From positions 60,687-124,686 of the forward strand of contig CAMNHO010000006.1 in the NCBI GenBank assembly GCA_946539765.1: 64,000 nucleotides of DNA. The letters are read 5' to 3'. The position numbers and the translations under genes are program-made. Below the pieces are notes generated by a model, which was not told where the DNA came from, searched no databases, and was given only the letters and a program-made list of their open reading frames with translations. The DNA is from UBA4312 sp002394635. Its GTDB lineage: Bacteria; Bacillota_I; Bacilli_A; Erysipelotrichales; Erysipelotrichaceae. Below, piece after piece: positions 49,487 through 58,835 of this stretch. The stretch's first letter is position 1. Every line of letters starts with the position of its first letter.

Positions 49487-49778
49487 AACAATTAACGGAA
49501 AAGAACTTGAAATGTTAGGAATGGTAAAGGGAAGTACGATCCAGACGGTCAACGCAGTGAAGGATATTGGAGCAGGCTTAAAGACATTGGTCGGTGGCGA
49601 ACTGACAAAATATAATGAAATGATGAATAATGCTAGAGCTCTAGCGACCAAACGGATGGTGGAAGAAGCTTCACAGATGGGAGCGGATGCGATTGTCTGC
49701 ATTCGTTATGCTTCGGCTTCCGTAATGCAAAGTGCAGCGGAAGTTATGGTTTACGGGACAGCTGTCAAGTTCAAATAA
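49467..49778 (+). CDS. YbjQ/UPF0145 family protein
   Basis: A 103-residue cytoplasmic protein. It starts MILVTTETINGKELEMLGMVKGSTIQ and contains NNARALATKRMVEEASQMGADAIVCIRY, the family signature. UPF0145 proteins form small homo-oligomers; the function is unknown, although a heavy-metal-binding name has been used. AGAAGGAGAAGAAG precedes the ATG at good spacing. It is the last gene of the small cluster, and a strong terminator follows. Confidence 0.9.
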   Translation: MILVTTETINGKELEMLGMVKGSTIQTVNAVKDIGAGLKTLVGGELTKYNEMMNNARALATKRMVEEASQMGADAIVCIRYASASVMQSAAEVMVYGTAVKFK

Positions 49779-49786
49779 CGGGAAGG

Positions 49787-49821
49787 AAACATTATGATCC
49801 AAATGATCATAATGTTTTTTT
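49787..49821 (+). terminator. Terminator of the hydrolase/YbjQ cluster
   Basis: A perfect 13-bp stem, AAACATTATGATC with GATCATAATGTTT, has a 5-base loop and a T-run. Confidence 0.93.
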
Positions 49822-49846
49822 ATTCATCATGGAAAACGTGCATATA

Positions 49847-49855
49847 TGATATAAT
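49847..49855 (+). promoter_or_regulatory. Extended -10 promoter abutting the priA start
   Basis: TGATATAAT ends 6 bases before the ATG of priA and no ribosome site lies between, so transcription should start at or next to the ATG. Confidence 0.6.
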
Positions 49856-49861
49856 GACAAC

Positions 49862-51982
49862 ATGATTTATGTGGAAGTGTATATAGAGCACAATGCAATG
49901 CGTCTAAACCAAACCTTTACATATTTATGCCCTTTTCCGGTTAAAATCGGTTGTAGGGTAAAGGTTCCTTTTGGGAAACAGGTCGTGATTGGTTATGTAG
50001 AGAATATAATAAAAACATGTGATATGGAGAATGTACGCGAGGTTCTTAAGGTTCTGGATACCGAGCCCTTACTGAATGCAGAGCTGATGGCTTTAGCTGA
50101 TTGGATGTCAAAAACATATGTCTGTTCCAAGATCAGTTGTTTAAAAACCATGCTACCACCTGCTTTGAAGCCTTCGAGTTCCCGAAAACCGATTGTCTAT
50201 GAACAGTGGGCATATCGAAAGGAAAGTGATTCTTCTTTAACTGCGCATCAAGAACAAGTTCTTTCTTCTTTATCTTTCCCTTTAAGAGCTTCCATATTTC
50301 GTAAAAAAGCGAAATCTGTAGCAAAAAAGCTGATTGAAAAAGGATATGTTGAGTTAGTTCAACAAGAAAAAACAGATTCCGTGCAATTGGAATCTTATAC
50401 GGATGATCCAGTATCTCTGTCTAAGGAACAGGTGCAGGCCATTCAGACGATCCTTAATGGTTCACAGCAGGTTTTTTTGTTGCATGGGGTAACTGGTTCC
50501 GGAAAAACCGAAGTGTTTCTACAGCTTGCTCAGGATGTTTTACAAAAAGGAAAACAAGTACTGTTTCTGGTACCGGAGATTGGGCTGACTCCACAGATGA
50601 TAAAACGAGTTACAGCTCGTTTTGGACGTTCGATTGCCATTTACCATTCCCAGCTCAATCAACAGGAAAAATATGAACAATATCAGTTGGTAAAAGAGCG
50701 AAAGGTGAATATTGTGGTAGGTACTCGTTCTGCTGTTTTTATGCCATTTCATGATCTCGGGATCATATTAATGGACGAGGAGCATGATAATAGCTATAAA
50801 CAGGACAATACGCCAAAGTATCAAACACGTGATATTGTGACATTCCGTGCCCGCTATCATCATTGTAAAGTGATTCTGGCTTCTGCGACTCCTTCTTTGT
50901 ATTCTTATAGCCGAGCGTACAAAAATCGCTATCAGCTCGTTAATTTGACACAGAGAGTCCATGCAAATTTACCAGAGATCCATCTTGTGGATATGAAAAA
51001 AGAACCTAGTGTTTACGGATTCAGTAAAACCCTGGTGGACGCTGTAAACTGTGCTCTGGAACAGAAACAGCAGGCGATCTTTCTATTAAATCGTCGTGGT
51101 TTTTTACCGGTCATGCGGTGTATGGATTGCAATACAGTCATGACTTGTCCGGATTGCGGAACCAGTCTGGCATATCATAAAAAAGAGAATCATTTGGAAT
51201 GTCATTGTTGTGGCAGAATCTTTCTTCATACCAATACCTGTCCAACTTGTCAGTCTCATCGTTTTTATCAAACAAGCATGGGAACGGAAAAACTGGAAGA
51301 ACAGTTGACTGAATTATTTCCATCTGCACGTATTATAAGAATGGATGCAGATACAACACGTAAAAAAAGAGCGCATCAGAAATTGTTGGAAACCTTCGAA
51401 AGAGAAGGAGATATTCTTGTGGGAACGCAAATGGTAGCTAAGGGTTTAGATTTTCCTCGCGTTTCCGTTGTAGGTATCATCAATGCCGACGCATCTTTAT
51501 CGCATCTTGATTATTGTTCAAATGAAATTGCTTATCAGCTGCTAGAACAAGCATCAGGACGTAGTGGCCGGGCTGATATAAAAGGCGATGTGTACATACA
51601 GACATTCGACCCGGATCAGTTTGTTCTTCAATGTGTTAAAAGACATAATTATTTGGGATTCTTTACACAGGAAATGAAATACAGATATATGGGAAACTAT
51701 CCACCGTATTGTTTTTTATGTACTGTTATATATTCACATAAAGATGTAAACAAGGCTATGGGGGCAGCTTTGGAGGCGAAAGATTTCTTAAAAGATCTGA
51801 CTGTTTTAGGTCCGGTCTTTATTTCCATGCGCCAGAAAAAGCAAAGAATAAGGCTTGTAATAAAATCTAAATCTACGGAGAAGCTGACAAAAAGAATCTG
51901 GGAATTAATGCTGTATCAGCAGAATAAAAACCCGGGTGTGATACAGGATATTAATATGTATCCAATTGTTTTGGAGGATTAA
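49862..51982 (+). CDS. priA: Primosomal helicase PriA
   Basis: A 706-residue replication-restart helicase. An N-terminal DNA-binding domain is followed by the helicase core with HGVTGSGKT (Lys at residue 215) and LMDEEHDNSYKQ (DEEH box). The zinc region runs CMDCNTVMTCPDCG and then CHCCG and CPTC, eight Cys in four pairs, and later helicase motifs follow (DADTTRKK, GRSGR). In Bacillus def, fmt and then rsmB follow; here def and fmt are absent and rsmB starts 2 bases after the stop. It appears leaderless. Confidence 0.96.
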   Translation: MIYVEVYIEHNAMRLNQTFTYLCPFPVKIGCRVKVPFGKQVVIGYVENIIKTCDMENVREVLKVLDTEPLLNAELMALADWMSKTYVCSKISCLKTMLPPALKPSSSRKPIVYEQWAYRKESDSSLTAHQEQVLSSLSFPLRASIFRKKAKSVAKKLIEKGYVELVQQEKTDSVQLESYTDDPVSLSKEQVQAIQTILNGSQQVFLLHGVTGSGKTEVFLQLAQDVLQKGKQVLFLVPEIGLTPQMIKRVTARFGRSIAIYHSQLNQQEKYEQYQLVKERKVNIVVGTRSAVFMPFHDLGIILMDEEHDNSYKQDNTPKYQTRDIVTFRARYHHCKVILASATPSLYSYSRAYKNRYQLVNLTQRVHANLPEIHLVDMKKEPSVYGFSKTLVDAVNCALEQKQQAIFLLNRRGFLPVMRCMDCNTVMTCPDCGTSLAYHKKENHLECHCCGRIFLHTNTCPTCQSHRFYQTSMGTEKLEEQLTELFPSARIIRMDADTTRKKRAHQKLLETFEREGDILVGTQMVAKGLDFPRVSVVGIINADASLSHLDYCSNEIAYQLLEQASGRSGRADIKGDVYIQTFDPDQFVLQCVKRHNYLGFFTQEMKYRYMGNYPPYCFLCTVIYSHKDVNKAMGAALEAKDFLKDLTVLGPVFISMRQKKQRIRLVIKSKSTEKLTKRIWELMLYQQNKNPGVIQDINMYPIVLED

Positions 51983-51983
51983 T

Positions 51984-53213
51984 ATGAGAAAGTGGATCTA
52001 TGAAGCTTTATATGAAATCAAATGGAATAAGACCTATTCCAATCTGTATTTAAAAAATAATCTGAAAAAATGTCCGGAAAAAGATAGAAATCTAGCGACC
52101 AGGATCGTTTATGGAACGATTCAAAACTATATGTTCTGTGAATATGTATGGTTGCAATATGTTCACCGGAAAGTACCGAAAAGGGTTCAGAGTATTTTGA
52201 CAATGAGCGTTTATCAGTTGTTATTCCTGGATAAGGTACCTGCTTATGCGGTTGTCAATGAAGCAGTGGATCTGACCGGTTCTTTACAACCTTCGATGAA
52301 AGGGCTGGTCAATGCTGTTCTTCACAAGATAAAAAAAGAGAACATTCACTGGCCTGAGGATGAAATGGATCGGTTATCTATTACATATTCTTGTCCGAAA
52401 TGGCTGTTGATGATGTGGAAGTCACAATATGGATACAGCTCTATGATACAAATGGCCAAAGCATCGTTGGAAATATTGGCGGTGACTGTCCGAAGAAATC
52501 CTATGAGGATATCCATGGAAGAATTAATCGATTCGAAACAATTTGAGCCTTTGGATCCGTTTTTATTTATATACAAAGGGCAGGATATTGCGGCAAGTCC
52601 ATTTTATAAAAAAGGCCAGATCAGTGTTCAGGATAAAGGCTCTTATGAGATTTGTCGCTGGATGGATGCAAAACCTGGGGATAAGATCCTGGATTGCTGT
52701 GCGGCACCGGGTACTAAATCCATGGCAATGGCCGAACAGATGGAAGACCAGGGGAACATCACATGTCTGGATCTGTATCCACATCGTGTAAAATTGATTC
52801 AATCCGATCAGAAAAGGCTGCATTTACGCTGTGTTACTGCTAAGGTACAAGATGCAACGGATCTGTCGAGCTATGGAATCTATGATAAAGTGTTATGTGA
52901 TGTCCCATGCAGCGGATATGGTGTGATGGCAAGAAAACCGGATATTAAACTGCATATGCAGCCTACAGACATGGATTCACTGATTCCTGTACAATATCAA
53001 ATATTGCAGGAAGCCTCTAAGCATGTGAAAGAAAATGGGATTTTAATATATTCCACATGTACTCTCAACAAAAAGGAAAATGAAAAACAGATCGAACGGT
53101 TTTTAAAGGAAAACAAAGCTTTTACATGCATAGAACAGCGGACATTGATTCCGAATGAATTCATGGATGGTTTTTTTATCGCAAAGATGCAATATATAAA
53201 AAGTTTGATATAA
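51984..53213 (+). CDS. rsmB: 16S rRNA (cytosine-967-C5)-methyltransferase
   Basis: A 409-residue RsmB. An N-terminal NusB-like helical domain (RIVYGTIQNY, YAVVNEAVDL) is joined to a NOL1/NOP2/Sun methylase domain. ILDCCAAPGTKSMAMAEQM binds SAM. VLCDVPCSGYGVMARKPDI has the first active-site Cys and LIYSTCTLNKKENEKQIE the second. GGAGG lies 6 bases before the ATG at 51984; an earlier ATG at 51966 is inside the priA end. It is cotranscribed with priA and probably with rlmN. Confidence 0.94.
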   Translation: MRKWIYEALYEIKWNKTYSNLYLKNNLKKCPEKDRNLATRIVYGTIQNYMFCEYVWLQYVHRKVPKRVQSILTMSVYQLLFLDKVPAYAVVNEAVDLTGSLQPSMKGLVNAVLHKIKKENIHWPEDEMDRLSITYSCPKWLLMMWKSQYGYSSMIQMAKASLEILAVTVRRNPMRISMEELIDSKQFEPLDPFLFIYKGQDIAASPFYKKGQISVQDKGSYEICRWMDAKPGDKILDCCAAPGTKSMAMAEQMEDQGNITCLDLYPHRVKLIQSDQKRLHLRCVTAKVQDATDLSSYGIYDKVLCDVPCSGYGVMARKPDIKLHMQPTDMDSLIPVQYQILQEASKHVKENGILIYSTCTLNKKENEKQIERFLKENKAFTCIEQRTLIPNEFMDGFFIAKMQYIKSLI

Positions 53214-53214
53214 T
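53206..53214 (+). promoter_or_regulatory. Possible internal promoter of rlmN
   Basis: TGATATAAT overlaps the rsmB stop codon and lies about 26 bases before the rlmN ATG. No clear -35 is seen. Confidence 0.4.
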
Positions 53215-53239
53215 TATAAAATGAGATTAGGGGGATAGT

Positions 53240-54286
53240 ATGCAAAGCTTGTATGATTTTACTTACGATCAGATGAAAGAATTGGCAGAAGATTATGGTT
53301 GGAAAGGGTTTCGAGGTCACCAGATTTTCCAATGGTTATATCGTGAACACGTTTTTGACATCGATGCGATGACGAATCTAAGCAAGGATACTCGGTCCTT
53401 GTTAAACAGTCAGTACATCATTAATCCTTTACGTCTGGTTCGTAAACAAGTCTCCCATGATGGCACCACGAAGTATTTGTTCGCCACAGAAGACGGAAAT
53501 TTACTGGAATCGGTTCTTATGGTGTTTGATTACGGCAAAAGTGTCTGTGTTTCATCTCAGGTTGGCTGTAATATGGGATGTGCATTTTGTGCCAGTGGTC
53601 TGACTAAGAAAAAGCGAAATTTAACAAGTGGGGAAATGGTTGCACAGGTGATGAACATCCAAAAGGATCTGGATGAAAAACAGGAACGTATCAGTCATAT
53701 CGTTGTCATGGGAACCGGAGAACCGTTTGATAATTACGATCATGTAATGAATTTTTTACAAACGGTGAATCATGATCGGGGATTGGGTGTAGGAAGTCGT
53801 CACATTACTATATCTACATGCGGGATCGTTCCGAAAATCTATGAGTTTGCGGATGCACATACGCAATACAATCTGGCAATCAGCCTTCATGCACCCAATG
53901 ATACGCTAAGAAGTGAACTGATGCCGGTGAATAAGGCATACCCTTTAAGGGAATTAATGAAAGCTATCGCATATTATGGAAAAGAGAACAATCGTCGTTT
54001 GACGTTTGAATATATACTATTAAAAGGCGTAAATGATAAACCTGTTCACGCTCGTCAACTGGCTTCTTTGTTGAAAGGATTAAATGCCTATGTGAATTTA
54101 ATTCCATACAATTCTGTTGACGAGAAACGATTTAAAAGTGTGAACCATGAACAGGCGATGGTATTTTATGATTTATTGATGAAGCAGAATGTTCGCTGTA
54201 CGATCCGAAAGGAACATGGACAGGACATTGATGCCGCCTGCGGACAACTGCGTATTAAAGAAATGAGAAAGGAATCGGCACTATGA
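53240..54286 (+). CDS. rlmN: Dual-specificity 23S rRNA/tRNA adenine-C2 methyltransferase
   Basis: A 348-residue radical-SAM enzyme that methylates A2503 of 23S rRNA and A37 of some tRNAs. The cluster motif GCNMGCAFCASG has Cys110, Cys114 and Cys117. VVMGTGEPFDN, HITISTCGIVPKI and RKEHGQDIDAACGQL follow, the last with the C-terminal catalytic Cys. The ATG is preceded by a GGGGG site. It overlaps prpC by four bases. The order rsmB-rlmN-prpC-prkC-rsgA-rpe-thiN is that of Bacillus. Confidence 0.96.
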   Translation: MQSLYDFTYDQMKELAEDYGWKGFRGHQIFQWLYREHVFDIDAMTNLSKDTRSLLNSQYIINPLRLVRKQVSHDGTTKYLFATEDGNLLESVLMVFDYGKSVCVSSQVGCNMGCAFCASGLTKKKRNLTSGEMVAQVMNIQKDLDEKQERISHIVVMGTGEPFDNYDHVMNFLQTVNHDRGLGVGSRHITISTCGIVPKIYEFADAHTQYNLAISLHAPNDTLRSELMPVNKAYPLRELMKAIAYYGKENNRRLTFEYILLKGVNDKPVHARQLASLLKGLNAYVNLIPYNSVDEKRFKSVNHEQAMVFYDLLMKQNVRCTIRKEHGQDIDAACGQLRIKEMRKESAL

Positions 54287-55020
54287 AGGCGTTTGGAAAT
54301 ACAGATATCGGATTGATTCGAAATGAAAACGAAGACGATTTTTGCGTATTTCAGAACTCGAACGGTGACTGGATAGCGGTTGTATGCGATGGAATAGGAG
54401 GAAGTGCAGCTGGTGAGGTCGCAAGCCATATCGCAACACGGACTATTCGCGATGCATTTGTGAAAGCACCGGTTTTTGAAAGAGATTATCAGGTGAATGA
54501 TTGGGTTACGACAGTCCTCAATAAAGCCAATGATGCGATTTACTATAAAAGCCAGCACAATAAAAAAGAAAGAGGTATGGGAACAACCTGTGTAGGAATT
54601 CTGATCAGTGGAAATAATTCCTATATCTTTAATGTCGGGGATTCTCGTATTTATGCATATTATCAGGAAGGTTTGATCCAGATGAGCGAGGATCATAATG
54701 TAGTGGCTCGTTTACTGCGTAAAGGAGAAATAACGCCAACCCAGGCCAAAACCCATAAACAAAGAAATACACTAACAAATGCTCTAGGCGTTTGGCATGT
54801 ATTTCAAATCGATTTTCATAAAATTGAATCAACTTTTTCATATGTGATGCTGTCCAGTGATGGTTTGCATGGATATGTATCACACGATGATATACAATCA
54901 ATCGTAGTTGATAGTTCATTAAGCTTAAAAGACAAGGTGAATCTTTTGATCAGCCGGGCAAACCAGGCCGGCGGTTTTGATAATTGTACGGTGATCCTCA
55001 TGGAAAACGATGGTGAATGA
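54283..55020 (+). CDS. prpC: PP2C-family protein phosphatase (PrpC/Stp)
   Basis: A 245-residue PPM phosphatase that reverses phosphorylation by the neighbouring kinase. The metal-binding motifs are NEDDFCVF, VCDGIGGSAAGEVAS, GDSRIYAY and SSDGLHGYVS, with a final GGFDNCTVIL. The ATG lies in the rlmN stop (ATGA), and the stop is 1 base before the prkC ATG. Its substrates in relatives include PrkC, EF-G and other translation factors. Confidence 0.94.
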   Translation: MKAFGNTDIGLIRNENEDDFCVFQNSNGDWIAVVCDGIGGSAAGEVASHIATRTIRDAFVKAPVFERDYQVNDWVTTVLNKANDAIYYKSQHNKKERGMGTTCVGILISGNNSYIFNVGDSRIYAYYQEGLIQMSEDHNVVARLLRKGEITPTQAKTHKQRNTLTNALGVWHVFQIDFHKIESTFSYVMLSSDGLHGYVSHDDIQSIVVDSSLSLKDKVNLLISRANQAGGFDNCTVILMENDGE

Positions 55021-55021
55021 C

Positions 55022-56695
55022 ATGGAAACAGCAATTAAGAATGTAGCCAATCGTTATGAAGTGATTTCTTTAATCGGCCAAGGAGGAATGGCGGATGTCT
55101 ATCAGGCAAAAGATACGATTTTGAATCGTATCGTTGCGGTAAAGGTTCTCCGGGAAAAGCTTAGTGAGGATGCGATGACATTGGTTCGTTTTCAAAGAGA
55201 AGCCAGCGCTGCCAGCCGGCTTTCGCATCCGAACGTAGTGGATATCTATGATGTTGGAGAGTATGAAGGTATGCACTACATTGTAATGGAGTATGTACGC
55301 GGCCGCACTTTGAAACAGTTGATCAGTTCAAGAGGTGCATTGAGTGTTACTGAATCGATCCATATTATGACCCAGTTGACCAGTGCTGTACAACATGCGC
55401 ATCTGCACAAGATCATTCATCGGGATATTAAGCCTCAGAATGTACTAGTCAAAGATGACGGATCTGTAAAGATTACAGATTTCGGGATTGCGATTGCCAA
55501 TGATGCAGTCCAGCTCACCTTAAATAATGCGGTCATGGGTTCAGCTCATTATTTAGCTCCGGAAACCGCCAAAGGTGAAGATGCGACGGAGCAGGTAGAT
55601 ATCTATTCTCTGGGTATTGTTTTTTATGAATTACTAACAGGTGATGTACCTTTTCACGGAAAAACGCCAACTGAGATTGCGGTCAAACACTTGCGACAGC
55701 CAATCGATTATGTCCGGGACTACAACCCGGCCATTCCGCAGTCAGTGGAAAATATAATTTTAAAAGCGACCGCCAAAAATCCAAAAGATCGCTATGAAAA
55801 TGCTGGATTGATGCTGTATGACCTGGAACACTGTATGGATTGGGAATATCGTAATATGGAACGGATAAAAGTGGATGTTCCAACAATCTCTAAAGTCGAT
55901 GTCAATAATGGCCATGTGAAAGTTGAATATGTAACGGATAGTGAACCGGTCAAGGAAAAAAAGAAATACACAGGATATTTGTCACCAGTTTCCGTTGGTA
56001 TTATTTCCGTCATTGTAATTCTTTTATCATTCTTGATTACTTTAGTGACCGGTATTATCCGAATAGATGGTGTGATGGGCTATGAAAAAATGCCGAATAT
56101 TGTCGAATTATCACAAGGCGAGGCAGAGGAGATACTTCAGGATAATAATTTCAACAACGTTATTTTCAAAGAGGTGATCAGCGATTCTGTAGATGCAGGT
56201 TATGTTATTTCTTCAAATTATGAGAGCGGAAGTCTCATAAAGAGCAATTCTAGAGTTGTAGTTGAAGTCTCTAAGGGACCTAGTTACTTAATTAAGGACT
56301 ATACGGGGCAATATTTGGCAGATGTGGAGCAAGAGTTTTTAAATGAAGGGGTTCATATTGAAATAGAATACGAATATTCCAATGCCGCGGACACAAATCC
56401 AGGTATTATTTTGGAACAAAGAGGGCTGAAACCCGGAGATCGGATCGATCCAACATCTGAAGAATCTATTTATTTTATCGTAAGCCAGTATCCTACTATT
56501 GTAATACCGGAGGATATAGTTGGTATGAATGTAGATGATGCCAAGGATCAGTTAAATGAGCTGGGTATTGCCGTGGTTACGAGAAAGATGGATAGCGGCA
56601 TGGGTAGCGGCATAGTCGTCATGACCGATCCGGCCGCGGGTACGACATATACACAGGAAGGATCTGACAGTGTAGTTACACTGTACTATGATTAA
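55022..56695 (+). CDS. prkC: Ser/Thr protein kinase with PASTA domains (PrkC-like)
   Basis: A 557-residue receptor kinase. The kinase domain has the P-loop LIGQGGMADVYQAKD, catalytic Lys at residue 41, HRDIKPQN and DFGIAI, and an activation loop with several Thr/Ser. One membrane segment lies near 320-345. Three extracytoplasmic PASTA repeats follow, which in relatives bind muropeptide or lipid II. The ATG at 55022 is preferred because GGTGA lies upstream of it; an ATG at 55010 is inside prpC. The kinase/phosphatase pair sits next to rsgA, a known PrkC substrate in Bacillus. Confidence 0.95.
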   Translation: METAIKNVANRYEVISLIGQGGMADVYQAKDTILNRIVAVKVLREKLSEDAMTLVRFQREASAASRLSHPNVVDIYDVGEYEGMHYIVMEYVRGRTLKQLISSRGALSVTESIHIMTQLTSAVQHAHLHKIIHRDIKPQNVLVKDDGSVKITDFGIAIANDAVQLTLNNAVMGSAHYLAPETAKGEDATEQVDIYSLGIVFYELLTGDVPFHGKTPTEIAVKHLRQPIDYVRDYNPAIPQSVENIILKATAKNPKDRYENAGLMLYDLEHCMDWEYRNMERIKVDVPTISKVDVNNGHVKVEYVTDSEPVKEKKKYTGYLSPVSVGIISVIVILLSFLITLVTGIIRIDGVMGYEKMPNIVELSQGEAEEILQDNNFNNVIFKEVISDSVDAGYVISSNYESGSLIKSNSRVVVEVSKGPSYLIKDYTGQYLADVEQEFLNEGVHIEIEYEYSNAADTNPGIILEQRGLKPGDRIDPTSEESIYFIVSQYPTIVIPEDIVGMNVDDAKDQLNELGIAVVTRKMDSGMGSGIVVMTDPAAGTTYTQEGSDSVVTLYYD

Positions 56696-56696
56696 T

Positions 56697-57548
56697 ATGA
56701 AGACAGGAAGAATCATAAAAAACGTATCAAATCAATATACGATCGATACAGGTACAGAAACTATTGTGGCTTTACCACGAGGAAATATGCGCAAGGGGCA
56801 TATTCCTGTTGTAGGGGATCTTGTTGAATTTGAGAGTTTTGGAAAAACCAATCGGATCCACCGCATCCTGCCTAGGAAAAACCGGTTGTTGCGCCCGGCT
56901 GTAGCCAATGTGGATCAGGCTTTGATTGTCACTAGTTTGTATGATCCCGACTTTTCGGATCATTTGTTGAACCGCTTGATCTTTCTGGTCTGCCTTGAAG
57001 ATGTAGAACCGGTTTTATGTATCACGAAGTGTGATCTAAGCAAGAATAAAGAGTATGAAAAAAAGCTGGCACCCTATGAAAAAGCTGGCTATACTATTGT
57101 CTATTCTTATCCAGGAAGCAATGATGACGCATTAAAGAAATTGCTGGCAGGGAAGATCAGTGTGTTATGTGGTCAATCCGGTGCTGGTAAAAGTTCTTTG
57201 TTAAATCGGCTTGATCCCCATTTTCAATTGCAGACACAGGCCATTTCTAAGGCTCTTGGTCGTGGTAAACATACGACGAGACATTGTGCATTATATCCGA
57301 TTGCAAATGGATGGGTTGTGGATACACCAGGTTTTTCAAGTTTGGATTTGCAATTGATCAATACGGATGATCTGGATAAAAAAATCAAGGATTTTGTTCC
57401 ATATATCGGTCATTGTCGCTTTAAAGACTGTAAACACTTAAAGGAACCGGATTGTGCTGTGAAACTGGCTGTGGAAACAGGTGAAATCAATCCGACAATC
57501 TATGAAGATTATAGACAAATCAAGGAGGAATTATGGAAAATAAGATAA
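56697..57548 (+). CDS. rsgA: Ribosome small-subunit-dependent GTPase A
   Basis: A 283-residue circularly permuted GTPase that matures the 30S subunit. An N-terminal OB fold is followed by G4 (TKCDL), then G1 (GQSGAGKSSLLNRL), then G3 (DTPGFSS). The C-terminal zinc motif CRFKDCKHLKEPDCAV ends the protein. I prefer the ATG at 56697 (MKTGRIIKN), 1 base after the prkC stop; an ATG at 56688 lies inside prkC. No strong ribosome site is seen, so it is probably coupled to prkC. It overlaps rpe by 16 bases. Confidence 0.95.
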   Translation: MKTGRIIKNVSNQYTIDTGTETIVALPRGNMRKGHIPVVGDLVEFESFGKTNRIHRILPRKNRLLRPAVANVDQALIVTSLYDPDFSDHLLNRLIFLVCLEDVEPVLCITKCDLSKNKEYEKKLAPYEKAGYTIVYSYPGSNDDALKKLLAGKISVLCGQSGAGKSSLLNRLDPHFQLQTQAISKALGRGKHTTRHCALYPIANGWVVDTPGFSSLDLQLINTDDLDKKIKDFVPYIGHCRFKDCKHLKEPDCAVKLAVETGEINPTIYEDYRQIKEELWKIR

Positions 57549-58192
57549 TCGTATCTCCATCGGTATTATCAATGGATTATTCAAAAATGCAGGTACAGAT
57601 GGAGGAATTAAACCGTTCCAATGCGGAATGGATCCATTTTGATGTGATGGATGGCCATTTTGTACCTAACTTGTCCTTTGGACCTGATTTGTTAAAAGGC
57701 TTCCGCAAGATGACAAATAAGGTGCTTGACGTTCATTTAATGGTTTCCGATCCGGAAAAGTATGTACCGGTTTTTATTGAAGCCGGTGCAGATGTGGTCA
57801 CATTCCATGTGGAAGCTTTGGATAATGATTTAGAGCGTATCTCTGCTTTAATGGATCTGATCCATGAGCAGGGCGTGCAAGGTGGTGTTGTTATTAAGCC
57901 TAAGACAGACATTTCTTTTATTGAACATCTTCTGCCTAAAATGGACATCGTTCTGATTATGACGGTGGAACCGGGCTTTGGCGGACAATCTTTTATGGAG
58001 AATATGATGGAAAAGGTCGACTGGCTGCATCAAACAAGAATGGAAAAGGAACTGTCTTATCGGATCGAGGTAGACGGTGGGATCAATGAACAGACGGCTC
58101 AAATCAGCGTTTCGCATGGAGCGGATACTTTAGTAGCCGGCAGCTACGTTTTCAATCAGGATATCATTCAGGGCGTGGACTCATTATTGTGA
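57533..58192 (+). CDS. rpe: Ribulose-phosphate 3-epimerase
   Basis: A 219-residue TIM barrel of the pentose phosphate pathway. SPSVLSMDYSKM, HFDVMDGHFVPNLSFG (metal His and Asp), DVHLMVSDPEKYV, MTVEPGFGGQSF and EVDGGINEQTA are all in place. AAGGAGG precedes the ATG, which lies in the rsgA coding end. It links to translation only by operon history. Confidence 0.96.
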   Translation: MENKIIVSPSVLSMDYSKMQVQMEELNRSNAEWIHFDVMDGHFVPNLSFGPDLLKGFRKMTNKVLDVHLMVSDPEKYVPVFIEAGADVVTFHVEALDNDLERISALMDLIHEQGVQGGVVIKPKTDISFIEHLLPKMDIVLIMTVEPGFGGQSFMENMMEKVDWLHQTRMEKELSYRIEVDGGINEQTAQISVSHGADTLVAGSYVFNQDIIQGVDSLL

Positions 58193-58794
58193 AAAAGGCA
58201 TTGTTGATTACACCTAAATCAAAAAGTGTCCCGTATTTAGAAGACTATGATTATATTGGTGTGGATTCGGGAAGCCTGCTTATCTTAGAACATGGTTATC
58301 CACTGTCATTCTCTGTGGGTGACTTTGACTCCATGGAATCCGATTGTATGGATCAGATCCGAAAAGCTGGACCAGTCTATCAGCATCCGGTCATGAAAGA
58401 TGAAACCGATAGCGAGCTGGCATGCCGGCTCTGCATAGAAAAGGGGTATGATGAAATCATAATCTGGGGTGCGATTTCTGGTCGATTAGATCATACATTA
58501 TCCAATATCCAGTTATTGTTAGTCCGCAGTTCTAAGATAAGACTTATGGATGAGTTTCAAAGTGTAATGGTTCTGGATCCGGGGCAGTATGTATTTGATC
58601 CGGACTACCATCATGTTTCATTTTTTGCGATGGAACCTTCGTGCATTTCGCTGGATGGATTCTTGTATCCACTATGTCATCAAGATGTCCAACCTACGGA
58701 TATGTATTTAGTATCGAATACGATCGTTGGGTCCCGCGCTTCTGTCACTATACACAAGGGAAGGTTTCTTTGCGTAGAATCAAATTACAAATAA
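58189..58794 (+). CDS. thiN: Thiamine pyrophosphokinase
   Basis: A 201-residue enzyme that converts thiamine to TPP, the cofactor of the PFOR and transketolase-type enzymes. SVGDFDSM, KDETDSELACRLCIEKGYDEIIIWGAISGRLDHTLSNIQLL are the catalytic motifs (Asp-rich and GRLDH). A GTG start overlaps the rpe stop (GTGA). The order rpe-thiN and the opposed rpmB match Bacillus. Confidence 0.92.
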   Translation: MKKALLITPKSKSVPYLEDYDYIGVDSGSLLILEHGYPLSFSVGDFDSMESDCMDQIRKAGPVYQHPVMKDETDSELACRLCIEKGYDEIIIWGAISGRLDHTLSNIQLLLVRSSKIRLMDEFQSVMVLDPGQYVFDPDYHHVSFFAMEPSCISLDGFLYPLCHQDVQPTDMYLVSNTIVGSRASVTIHKGRFLCVESNYK

Positions 58795-58826
58795 AAAACA
58801 GATGGAAAATATCCATCTGATTTTTT
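58793..58826. terminator. Bidirectional terminator between thiN and rpmB
   Basis: CAGATGGA pairs with TCCATCTG between an A-rich and a T-rich flank. It serves both convergent genes. Confidence 0.85.
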
Positions 58827-58835
58827 ATGTCCTCA

